From assembly GCA_018054005.1 (NCBI GenBank), contig JAGPKI010000007.1, forward strand, positions 7,978 to 24,199: a stretch of 16,222 nt of DNA, in the 5' to 3' direction. Shown here piece by piece: positions 7,990 through 15,417 of this stretch (position 1 is its first letter; every line of letters begins with the position of its first letter). This DNA comes from Caldisericia bacterium. Lineage in GTDB: Bacteria > Caldisericota > Caldisericia > UBA6126 > JAGPKI01. The position numbers were made by a program, and so were the translations under genes. Under the pieces are notes generated by a model. It did not search any database and was not told the origin of the DNA. It worked only from the letters and a program-made list of their open reading frames with translations.

Positions 7990-10011
7990 ATGGCTATAGA
8001 AGAACTTTCTGAGATTTCTTTTGTTGTAAAAAAGAGAGAGTTAAAAAACTTTAGAAATTATCTTTACAAATTAGGTACTGTTCACATTAAAGATGTCTCT
8101 ACTTTGAGTGAACCCCCAAAAGTTGATATAAACGAAGAAATGCTGATCCGGGAAGATTTATCAAAAACAGACTATATAATTAAAGCTCTCGAAGAGGTAT
8201 CTCCTGTAAAGCAATCTTTTATAGAAAATTTTATTCCAAAAAGGCCTATTTTTACATTAGAAGAAATAGAACAAATTAAGAAAGATTTCTCTTTAAAGGA
8301 ATTTTATCTAAATGTAAAAAATAAATTTGAGAAGAAAAGAAAAGCCGAGGAAGAAATTGTTATTTTAAATGCAAAATTAAAAGATTTAAAACCTTTTCAA
8401 AATTTAAACTTTAGATTTGAAGAAATAAGAAAGTGGAAAAAAGTTAAAGTATTATTCTTCTACTCCTCCGGTAAAACTTTTAATGAACTTATTAAATACA
8501 CTTCCTTAATTGAAAATTCTTACATACTGGAAGTACCAGAAGTTGATGCTAAAGATGATGAAATATTTGGCTTTGTATTTGTTATACCAGCATCGAAGTT
8601 TGAAGATATTGTTGAAATAGCGAGGAAAATCGGACTATTAGAAATTAACTTTTCAAGTTTAACTGGCACCCCTTTAGAAAATATAAACTTACTTTTAGCA
8701 AAGCTCAAAACAGCAGAAAAAAGAAAAGAAGAATTAGAAAAAGAGCTTAAAAACTTAAATTGTGAGAAAGATAAAATAATTCTTTTTTCAGATGTTTTAA
8801 AAAGTGAATTATATAAATGCGAAGCAATAAGAGCATTTGCGGATTCTAAAAGAGTGTTTCTTGTTGAAGGATATATACTATCTTCATCAAAAGAAAAGGT
8901 TATCAACTCAATAGAAATAGATTATCCTCAAATTTATTATGACATCAGAGAAATAAAAAATAACCCCGAAGCCCCTGTAAAACTTAAAAACAATGAGTTT
9001 TTCAAACCTTTTGAATTTATAATAAGAATGTTTGGAATACCCAAATATGGCGATATTGATCCAACGCCTTTTACTGCAGTAGCTTTTTTAATACTGTTTG
9101 GTATCGCATTTGGAGATCTTTTTTACGGATTATTTTTATCTCTAACCTGTCTTTATTTTATGAAGAAACAAAAATATGATAAAGGTACTGTTAATTTTTT
9201 TAAACTTTTTTATTATTCTGGATTCTCTGCTGCTTTTTTTGGTCTTATTACTGGATCATGGGGAGGAGACCTAGTTTCAGAAACATACCTTAATCCAAAT
9301 AATCCAATAGTAAAAATAAAAAACTCCCTAACAATTATCGATCCTTTGAAAGATATTATGACAATGCTAATAGCTATAGTGATACTTGGTGTTGCTACTC
9401 AAATGTATGGAATTATTCTTGCAATGATTTCAAATTTAAAGAATAAAAATTATAAAGATGCAATTTTTGACCAATTATCGTGGTTAATATTTATTCCTGG
9501 TGGAGTTATTGCTGCTGGCAATTTTTTAGGTCCTGGTACATTTTCTAAAGATTTAATTAACCTTGGTTACGGAGCATTGATTATAGGTCTTATAATGATA
9601 TTTTTAGGTGGCTTCATTAAATCTAAATCAATAATCAACCGCATAATCAAAGGTTTTCTAAATATTTATGGAATAATAAGTAGTTATGGAGTTTCTTCTC
9701 TTCTTGCTGACTCTCTTTCATACCTAAGGCTATTAGCACTTTCAGTTGCAACATCTTCTATGGCAATGTCATTTAACCTTGTTGCATTTATGTTTAAAGA
9801 CATAAAGATAATTGGTCCATTGTTTGTTATTATTGTTTTGATAGTAACACACCTGTTAAATTTACTTCTAAGTATTCTTGGAGCATTCGTTCATCCAGTA
9901 AGACTACTTTTCTATGAGTTTTTCGGTAGGTTTTATAGTAATGGTGGTGAAGAATTTAAAGCATTTTCTGAAATACAAAAAAATATAATTATCAAAGAGG
10001 AGGTATCTTGA
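7990..10011 (+). CDS. atpI: V/A-type ATPase subunit I (a-subunit, ion channel)
   Basis: Membrane stator subunit that provides the ion half-channels next to the rotor ring. The 673 residues split into a cytosolic N-terminal part (about 1-345, with helical hairpins near 100-135 and 232-265) and a membrane part (about 355-640, seven or eight hydrophobic helices). The boundary motif reads PKYGDIDPTPF, followed by FGIAFGDLFYG. The essential channel arginine is R580 in SLSYLRLLALS, equivalent to Vph1 R735 in yeast. A second conserved arginine, R638, lies in FVHPVRLLFYEFF. The N-terminal domain should anchor the E/G peripheral stalks. The ribosome site is weak (AAAGAG, 12 bases before the ATG). The stop TGA touches the next gene's GTG without a gap. 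Confidence 0.95.
   Translation: MAIEELSEISFVVKKRELKNFRNYLYKLGTVHIKDVSTLSEPPKVDINEEMLIREDLSKTDYIIKALEEVSPVKQSFIENFIPKRPIFTLEEIEQIKKDFSLKEFYLNVKNKFEKKRKAEEEIVILNAKLKDLKPFQNLNFRFEEIRKWKKVKVLFFYSSGKTFNELIKYTSLIENSYILEVPEVDAKDDEIFGFVFVIPASKFEDIVEIARKIGLLEINFSSLTGTPLENINLLLAKLKTAEKRKEELEKELKNLNCEKDKIILFSDVLKSELYKCEAIRAFADSKRVFLVEGYILSSSKEKVINSIEIDYPQIYYDIREIKNNPEAPVKLKNNEFFKPFEFIIRMFGIPKYGDIDPTPFTAVAFLILFGIAFGDLFYGLFLSLTCLYFMKKQKYDKGTVNFFKLFYYSGFSAAFFGLITGSWGGDLVSETYLNPNNPIVKIKNSLTIIDPLKDIMTMLIAIVILGVATQMYGIILAMISNLKNKNYKDAIFDQLSWLIFIPGGVIAAGNFLGPGTFSKDLINLGYGALIIGLIMIFLGGFIKSKSIINRIIKGFLNIYGIISSYGVSSLLADSLSYLRLLALSVATSSMAMSFNLVAFMFKDIKIIGPLFVIIVLIVTHLLNLLLSILGAFVHPVRLLFYEFFGRFYSNGGEEFKAFSEIQKNIIIKEEVS
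9997..10003 (+). promoter_or_regulatory. Strong ribosome binding site of the proteolipid gene
   Basis: GAGGAGG (part of AAAGAGGAGG at 9994-10003) lies eight bases before the GTG at 10012, inside the end of the subunit I gene. It is the strongest Shine-Dalgarno match in the window. It fixes the GTG start and probably raises output of K, which is needed in about ten copies per enzyme. Confidence 0.8.
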
Positions 10012-10521
10012 GTGACTTTCGCTGAATTGTTAAGTAAATACTTTATGTCAACTGGCATTGGTTGGACTATTGTGGGTTTGTTTGCCTGTTTAATGCTTGG
10101 TGGATTAGGTTCTTCCAAAGGATTGCATATTTCAGGTAGTCAGGCAGCAGGTGCACTTTCTGAAAAACCTGAATTATTTGGTAGACTATTTGTAATTATG
10201 GCTTTACCTGCCACACAAGGTTTGTATTCCTTTGTTCTTGCATTCCTTGGAATGATTTTGCTTGGTTTTAATCAAGGAGAGCCTATTTCAATATTTAGAG
10301 GACTAACATTATTTTTTAGCTTTATTTTTATTGGTATAGTTTTATATATATCTGCAATTTATCAGGGTAAAAACTCAGCTGCTGCAATAAATTATACTGT
10401 CAGACAACCTGAGAAATCCGGTGGTGCTCTTCTTATACCTGCCCTTGTAGAAACTTATGCACTTTTAGCCTTTGTTGCTGGATTCTTGTTGCTCGTCTTC
10501 ATAGGTGGTAGTGCATTTTAA
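10012..10521 (+). CDS. atpK: V/A-type ATPase proteolipid subunit K (c-subunit, Na+-binding type)
   Basis: Rotor-ring subunit that carries ions across the membrane. The 169 residues form four transmembrane helices (about 14-33, 56-86, 95-117, 138-165), a tandem duplication of the two-helix unit. The only membrane carboxylate is E147 in helix 4 (LVETYALL). The equivalent place in helix 2 has glutamine (ALPATQGLYSF). The residues matching the E. hirae NtpK Na+ site (L61, T64, Q65, Q110, E139, with Y68 supporting) are all present: L65, T68, Q69, Q118 (YQGK), E147 and Y72. Sodium rather than proton coupling is therefore likely. One carboxylate per four helices is typical of V-type rings working as pumps. 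GTG start with a strong ribosome site. The start of subunit E lies four bases after the stop. Confidence 0.96.
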   Translation: MTFAELLSKYFMSTGIGWTIVGLFACLMLGGLGSSKGLHISGSQAAGALSEKPELFGRLFVIMALPATQGLYSFVLAFLGMILLGFNQGEPISIFRGLTLFFSFIFIGIVLYISAIYQGKNSAAAINYTVRQPEKSGGALLIPALVETYALLAFVAGFLLLVFIGGSAF

Positions 10522-10525
10522 TGAT

Positions 10526-11110
10526 ATGGACTTAGACAGACTTAAAGATGTAGTTATTTCAGAAGCAAGAGAAGAAGCTGAAAATCTTTTTAAAAGAACA
10601 AAGGAAGAAGTAGAAAATTATATTAATACAGAGCTCGCTAAATTAAATGATTCATATATTGAGAAAAAAGAGAAAATTGATCAAGACTTCTCCTCTAAAC
10701 TATCATATTCCAAATTTCTCATAGAATCAGAATACAGAAAAAAATTACTTCGTATTAAACATAATCTCATCGAAGAAATTAGTAATTTACTAACTATTAC
10801 TCTTTTAGAAAAAGTAAAAAATAACCCTGGCAAATTTATAAAACACACATTAAAGTCTTCAAATATAAAAGAAGGTATATTTATTGTAAGCAAAGAACTT
10901 CATAACATAATCACTGAAGATATATTTAAACAACAATTAAACAACATACCTAATTCAATAAAATTTGGTGGAGTAGATAATGATTTAGATTGCGGAGTAG
11001 CTATAGTTGTTTCTAATAAGAAGTACATTTTTCCATTCTCAGAAATTGTTGAAAGTTTCATTGATAGAAACTCAAAATATATAAATGAATTATTCGCAAT
11101 AAATGACTAA
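10526..11110 (+). CDS. atpE: V/A-type ATPase peripheral-stalk subunit E
   Basis: Stator stalk subunit that pairs with G and binds the top of the A3B3 head. The protein has 194 residues from this start: a long charged N-terminal helix (about 1-85) followed by a compact alpha/beta C-terminal domain with GGVDNDLDCGVAIVV near 155-169, matching the family's G-G-v/i...dGgv.v segment, and a final helix. Length is normal for the family. The start is uncertain. An earlier in-frame GTG at 10505 would overlap subunit K and add seven residues, but homologs begin near MDLDRLKDVV, so the ATG at 10526 is preferred although its ribosome site (GGTGG at 10504-10508) is distant. The gene overlaps the next by 8 bases. 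The position between K and C agrees with the Thermus and Enterococcus order. Confidence 0.9.
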   Translation: MDLDRLKDVVISEAREEAENLFKRTKEEVENYINTELAKLNDSYIEKKEKIDQDFSSKLSYSKFLIESEYRKKLLRIKHNLIEEISNLLTITLLEKVKNNPGKFIKHTLKSSNIKEGIFIVSKELHNIITEDIFKQQLNNIPNSIKFGGVDNDLDCGVAIVVSNKKYIFPFSEIVESFIDRNSKYINELFAIND

Positions 11111-11939
11111 AAGAACACAACATTTAGCTAAAGAAGAGGATTATGCATATGCTTCAGGATTGCTTAAAGCAAGAGAAGAATTATTTATTTCAAAAGAAGA
11201 GCTAAGTTTATTCAACAGTTTTAAGAATACAACTGAGTTATTGCAGCACTTAGAAGGAAAAAGATATCTATTTAAAGGTAAAATTGAAGATTCTTTAGAT
11301 TTTGAAAATATTCTCCTAAAAAGATATTTAACAGAATTAAGCGAAGTTGTAGAATTACTCCCAGAAAATTATCTTTTGAATTTTCTCTCTTTAATTCACT
11401 CAGTTATTTACAAATTTGATCCAAATATTTTTAAATCAGCATCAACTGTAAATTTTAAAGATAATTTAATAGAGTTATCCCTAATTGCTCATACTGGTAC
11501 AGGTTATACAAAAAAGATTTCATCTCATATAATTGATAAGTTTAATATTACTGAACAATTCAGAGCTCGTATAAATAATGAAGAATGTAATATTTATTAT
11601 GAAGCAGGAAATATAAGTAAAGAGTCTTTAGAAACTCTTTTTTCGTCATCTTTTTCAGATATTCCCTCTCAAATTGATAGTTCTCTCTTTAAAGATTTTT
11701 TTCTTAAAAATTCTCCGATTAAAGAGATAAACTTTAATCTAATTTTCAGTTTCGAGAATTACTGGTTTAATTTATTAGAATCAATAGCAGAAGAAAAAAA
11801 AGAAGAACCATATGGTCTAAATTATATTATTTCTTATTTCTTAAGGTTTCTTCTTGAAATACTAAGTCTAAATAAGATATTTTTATCACTTCAATTCAAC
11901 ATTAAAACTTTTATCGGAGAATCTTTAAAATATGGATAA
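11103..11939 (+). CDS. atpC: V/A-type ATPase subunit C (d-subunit, central-stalk adaptor), divergent
   Basis: Funnel-shaped subunit that links the rotating central stalk (D/F) to the proteolipid ring. Recognised by the N-terminal pattern DYAYASGLLKAREELFISKE, which fits the family's Y-a-Y...aR...LL..e opening, then LLQHLEGKRY near 46-55, and by its position between subunits E and F. It is short, 278 residues against about 320-330 in well-known homologs. The C-terminus (GLNYIISYFLRFLLEILSLN) keeps only a blurred trace of the usual ePl.aYllake.Eik.lr..l segment. It is rich in Phe, Leu, Ser and Asn and mostly helical, without obvious membrane helices. The ATG overlaps the E gene by 8 bases, and its end overlaps F by 8. 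Function is inferred largely from context. Confidence 0.82.
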   Translation: MTKRTQHLAKEEDYAYASGLLKAREELFISKEELSLFNSFKNTTELLQHLEGKRYLFKGKIEDSLDFENILLKRYLTELSEVVELLPENYLLNFLSLIHSVIYKFDPNIFKSASTVNFKDNLIELSLIAHTGTGYTKKISSHIIDKFNITEQFRARINNEECNIYYEAGNISKESLETLFSSSFSDIPSQIDSSLFKDFFLKNSPIKEINFNLIFSFENYWFNLLESIAEEKKEEPYGLNYIISYFLRFLLEILSLNKIFLSLQFNIKTFIGESLKYG

Positions 11940-12276
11940 ACTAAAAGGTTGTATAATAGGTGAAAGAGAAATTATTAGAATTTTTAAAATGATTTCTTTT
12001 GATATATTGCCAGTATCAACTGTTCGACAATTCAATGAAGATCTTAAAAAGGGATTAGAATCAGGAGTTTACAATTTTATAGTTATAACTGAGACTTTCA
12101 TTACTCAAATAAATGAAGAGAATAAAAATTTAATAAGCGAGAAGAAACCAATAATAATGTCAATTCCAACAAATGATGGAAGCAAAGAATTAGCAATAAA
12201 TACTTTAAGCTCAATGATAAGAAAGGCAGTTGGAGTTGATCTAATTTCGATAGGTGGTGAGAATAATAATGAATGA
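11932..12276 (+). CDS. atpF: V/A-type ATPase subunit F
   Basis: Small central-stalk subunit that binds D and modulates ATPase activity. The 114 residues have the alternating beta/alpha pattern of the family: KGCIIGEREIIRIFKMISFD at the start (usual form i.viGd.d.v.gFrl.G), then FIVITETF, then PIIMSIPTNDGS, and a closing helix with MIRKAVGVDLIS. Length is at the upper end of normal (about 100-115). A GGAGA sequence 11 bases before the ATG may help initiation, but the 8-base overlap with the C gene suggests coupling. The gene overlaps subunit A by 8 bases. In Enterococcus nomenclature this gene is ntpG; in Thermus it is atpF. Confidence 0.9.
   Translation: MDKLKGCIIGEREIIRIFKMISFDILPVSTVRQFNEDLKKGLESGVYNFIVITETFITQINEENKNLISEKKPIIMSIPTNDGSKELAINTLSSMIRKAVGVDLISIGGENNNE
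12252..12261 (+). promoter_or_regulatory. Ribosome binding site of the subunit A gene
   Basis: AGGTGGTGAG ends seven bases before the ATG at 12269. It decides this start over the in-frame GTG at 12254, which falls within the site itself. Confidence 0.7.
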
Positions 12277-14032
12277 AGGAAAAATAGTAAGCATCTCTGG
12301 TCCTCTTATAATAGCCAAAGATTTACCAAGGGCTCAAATGTTTGAAATTGCAAGAGTTGGAAATGAAAAACTGTTTGGTGAAGTCATAGAACTTCATAGA
12401 GATAAAGTTTATATCCAAGTTTACGAAGAAACTCAAGGTTTAAGTCCAGGAGAACCAGTAATTTTAGAAGGTGAACCACTCTCGGTTCAATTGGGACCAG
12501 GCTTAATAGGTTCTATATATGATGGCATACAGAGACCATTAACCGTTATTTATGATTCATATGGACCATTTATTACAAGAGGAGTTGATGTTCCACCACT
12601 ACAAAATGATAAAAAATGGCATTTTTTTCCTCTTAAAAATGTCGAAGAAGAAGTAAAACCTTTCGAGAAAATTGGATATATACAAGAAACAGAGCTAATC
12701 AAACATTTTATCTTGTACAATCAACCAACAAAAGGAATTATTAAAGAGATAAAAGAAGATGATTTTACAATAAATGATGAAATAGCAAAAGTTGAGATTA
12801 AAAATTCAAATGAAGTTATTAGCTTAAAGATGGTTTCGACATGGCCTGTCAGAACACCCAGATCTTACAAAGAAAAGATGGTTCCCACTAAACCTCTAAC
12901 TACAGGACAGAGAGTAATAGATACTTTCTTTCCAGTAGCAGATGGTGGTACTGCCTGTGTGCCTGGGCCATTTGGAAGCGGAAAGACTGTAATTCAGCAC
13001 CAATTAGCAAAATGGGCTGAAGCAGACATAATAGTATACGTTGGTTGCGGTGAAAGAGGAAATGAAATGACAGATGTTTTAATGGAGTTTCCTCTCCTTA
13101 AAGACCCTAAAACTGGCAGATCTCTTATGGAACGAACGATTTTAATTGCTAATACATCTAATATGCCTGTAGCTGCCAGAGAAGCATCAGTTTTCACTGG
13201 AATAACTATAGCAGAATACTTTAGAGATATGGGTTATAGTGTTGCTTTAATGGCTGATTCAACATCAAGGTGGGCAGAAGCTATGAGAGAAATTTCTGGT
13301 AGACTTGAAGAAATGCCTGGTGAAGAAGGTTATCCTGCATACCTTGCATCCCGAATTGCATCTTTTTATGAAAGATCAGGAAAAGTTAAGACTCTTTCAG
13401 ATGAAGAAGGAAGCTTAAGCGTTATTGGAGCAGTTTCTCCTCCTGGTGGTGATTTGTCAGAGCCAGTTGTTCAGGCAACATTAAGGGTTGTAAAAGTTTT
13501 CTGGTCTCTTGAAGATAATCTCGCTTATGCAAGACATTTTCCAGCAATTCATTGGTTAAATAGCTATTCCCTATACTCAGAAATGGTTGATAAATACTAT
13601 TCTGAAAATGTTGACTCGCGATGGGAAGAAAATAGAGAACTTGCAATGAGTATATTGCAGAGAGAGTCAGAACTCCAAGAAATTGTAAGACTTGTTGGCA
13701 TGGATGCTCTCTCTGAATCAGAAAAGTTAATAATGGTAACTGCTAACTCAATTAAAGAAGATTTTTTACATCAGAATGCTTTTGACGATATTGATACTTA
13801 TACTAGTCCTAAAAAGCAGTTCTTAATGCTTAATAACATTTTAAATTTTTACAAAAAAACTTTGGAAATATTATACAAAGGTTTTACTGTAGAAGAAATT
13901 GTAAAGCTTCCTATTAGAGAGAAAATTGGCAGAATTAAATACATTAATGAAGACAAAATTAATGATTGTGATTTAACAGAGGAAATAGAAAAAACTTTTA
14001 AAGAGTTATTAGAAAGAGCAAAGGAGAAGTAG
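12269..14032 (+). CDS. atpA: V/A-type ATPase catalytic subunit A
   Basis: Catalytic subunit of the soluble A3B3 head. The 587-residue length is standard. Order of parts: N-terminal beta-barrel (1-70, GKIVSISGPLIIA), the bulge domain that distinguishes A subunits (about 115-190), the nucleotide-binding domain with P-loop GPFGSGKT (233-240; K239, T240), the catalytic GERGNE (E262, R263), the Walker B region VALMADSTSRWAEAMRE, then EMPGEEGYPAYLASR and the C-terminal helical domain. The P-loop form with F-G-S is that of V/A enzymes, not the F-type beta. The ATG at 12269 was chosen for the AGGTGGTGAG site and the homologous N-terminus. It overlaps the F gene by 8 bases. All catalytic residues are intact, so the enzyme should hydrolyse ATP. 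Confidence 0.98.
   Translation: MNEGKIVSISGPLIIAKDLPRAQMFEIARVGNEKLFGEVIELHRDKVYIQVYEETQGLSPGEPVILEGEPLSVQLGPGLIGSIYDGIQRPLTVIYDSYGPFITRGVDVPPLQNDKKWHFFPLKNVEEEVKPFEKIGYIQETELIKHFILYNQPTKGIIKEIKEDDFTINDEIAKVEIKNSNEVISLKMVSTWPVRTPRSYKEKMVPTKPLTTGQRVIDTFFPVADGGTACVPGPFGSGKTVIQHQLAKWAEADIIVYVGCGERGNEMTDVLMEFPLLKDPKTGRSLMERTILIANTSNMPVAAREASVFTGITIAEYFRDMGYSVALMADSTSRWAEAMREISGRLEEMPGEEGYPAYLASRIASFYERSGKVKTLSDEEGSLSVIGAVSPPGGDLSEPVVQATLRVVKVFWSLEDNLAYARHFPAIHWLNSYSLYSEMVDKYYSENVDSRWEENRELAMSILQRESELQEIVRLVGMDALSESEKLIMVTANSIKEDFLHQNAFDDIDTYTSPKKQFLMLNNILNFYKKTLEILYKGFTVEEIVKLPIREKIGRIKYINEDKINDCDLTEEIEKTFKELLERAKEK
14021..14026 (+). promoter_or_regulatory. Ribosome binding site of the subunit B gene
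   Basis: AAGGAG lies nine bases before the ATG at 14036, within the last codons of the subunit A gene. It supports that start. Confidence 0.7.
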
Positions 14033-14035
14033 GAT

Positions 14036-15412
14036 ATGATTAAAGAATATAAAGGCCTTTCTGATATAGCTGGACCATTGATTATAATTGATAATATTGA
14101 GGAATGTAAATTTGGAGAGCTTGTTTCTGTGCACTTACCAGATAAGAGTATTAGATATGGTGAAGTATTAGAAGCTTCTGAAGGAAGGGCTCTTGTACAA
14201 ATGTATGAATCCACTGAGAAATTAAATATCCTTGAATCAAAAGTGAGATTCAGTGGAAAACCTGTTGAATTAAAACTATCTCCCGATGTCATAGGAAGAA
14301 TTTTTGATGGATTTGGAAATCCGATTGATGGTGGAGAAAATGTAATTGAGGAAAAATCAGTCCCAATAATTGGCAATCCTATAAATCCTTATGCAAGAGA
14401 CTATCCATCAGAGTTTATTCAAACAGGCATATCAGCAATAGACGGTCTGAACACCTTAGTTAGAGGGCAAAAACTTCCTATATTTTCTGCTGCAGGTCTA
14501 CCTCATAATGAAGTAGCTCTACAGGTTGCAAGACAAGCTAAAGTTTTAGGAAAAGAAGAAAAATTCGCAGTTGTTTTTGGAGCTATGGGTGTAACTTTTG
14601 AAGAAGCAAACTACTTTATTGAATCCTTAAGGAAAAGTGGTGCCATTGAAAGATCTGTAATGTTTATTAATCTTGCTTCTGACCCTGTTATAGAAAGAAT
14701 AAGTGTCCCAAGATTTGCTATGACAATGGCTGAATACCTTGCTTTTGAACTTGATATACATGTGCTTGTCATACTTACAGATATGACAAACTATTGTGAA
14801 GCATTAAGAGAAGTTTCTGCGGCACGAAAAGAAGTTCCGGGAAGAAGAGGTTACCCTGGATATATGTACACAAACCTTGCTACAATTTATGAGAGAACTG
14901 GTAGAATAAAGGGTAAAAAAGGTTCCATTACAACTATGCCTATACTTACAATGCCTGATGATGACAAAACTCACCCTATACCTGATTTAAGTGGCTACAT
15001 TACCGAAGGGCAAATTTTTCTTTCTCGTTCACTTCATAGAAAAGGAATTTATCCACCAATCGATGTACTTCCTTCTCTTTCAAGGCTTAAAGATAAGGGT
15101 ATTGGTGCTCAAAAAACAAGAGAGGATCATTCTAATTTAATGAATCAGTTATTCGCTGCTTATGCAAAAGGTAGAGAGGTTCAGGAACTCTCTGTTATTT
15201 TGGGTGATGCTGCACTCACTGAAACTGATAAACTTTATGTTAAATTTGCTTCTGATTTTGAAAATAAATATGTAAGGCAAGGTATCAATGAAGATAGGTC
15301 TATAACTGAGACACTTGATCTTGGTTGGGAGCTACTTCAACTGTTACCTATTTCTGAACTTACAAGAGTTAGAGATGAATTTTTAAATAAATACTACAGA
15401 GGAAAAGAGTAA
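14036..15412 (+). CDS. atpB: V/A-type ATPase regulatory subunit B
   Basis: Non-catalytic partner of A in the hexameric head. The 458 residues begin with a beta-barrel (GLSDIAGPLIII), followed by the nucleotide-fold domain. The P-loop is replaced by FSAAGLPHNEVA (150-161), the hallmark of B subunits that lack catalysis. Further family motifs are ERISVPRFAMTMAEYLAFE, LTDMTNYCEALREVSAARKE and VPGRRGYPGYMYTNLA. The arginine finger that completes the A-subunit active site is R350 (PSLSRLKDKGIG), at the same number as in E. hirae NtpB. The gene starts three bases after the A gene, with its own AAGGAG site. It ends five bases before D. Nothing unusual is seen. Confidence 0.98.
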   Translation: MIKEYKGLSDIAGPLIIIDNIEECKFGELVSVHLPDKSIRYGEVLEASEGRALVQMYESTEKLNILESKVRFSGKPVELKLSPDVIGRIFDGFGNPIDGGENVIEEKSVPIIGNPINPYARDYPSEFIQTGISAIDGLNTLVRGQKLPIFSAAGLPHNEVALQVARQAKVLGKEEKFAVVFGAMGVTFEEANYFIESLRKSGAIERSVMFINLASDPVIERISVPRFAMTMAEYLAFELDIHVLVILTDMTNYCEALREVSAARKEVPGRRGYPGYMYTNLATIYERTGRIKGKKGSITTMPILTMPDDDKTHPIPDLSGYITEGQIFLSRSLHRKGIYPPIDVLPSLSRLKDKGIGAQKTREDHSNLMNQLFAAYAKGREVQELSVILGDAALTETDKLYVKFASDFENKYVRQGINEDRSITETLDLGWELLQLLPISELTRVRDEFLNKYYRGKE

Positions 15413-15417
15413 GTAGT

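Noticed and set aside
10505..10525. GTG at 10505 as the subunit E start
   Set aside because: It would overlap subunit K and add MVVHFND, which is unlike family N-termini. The ATG at 10526 aligns better, although its ribosome site is poor, so some doubt remains.
13849..14376. Long minus-strand open frame (175 codons) across the A/B subunit junction, and similar minus-strand frames elsewhere
   Set aside because: These lie opposite well-identified genes, are Ser/Ile/Leu/Phe-rich as expected for the antisense of Lys/Glu-rich A+T-rich genes, and have no motif or plausible start context.
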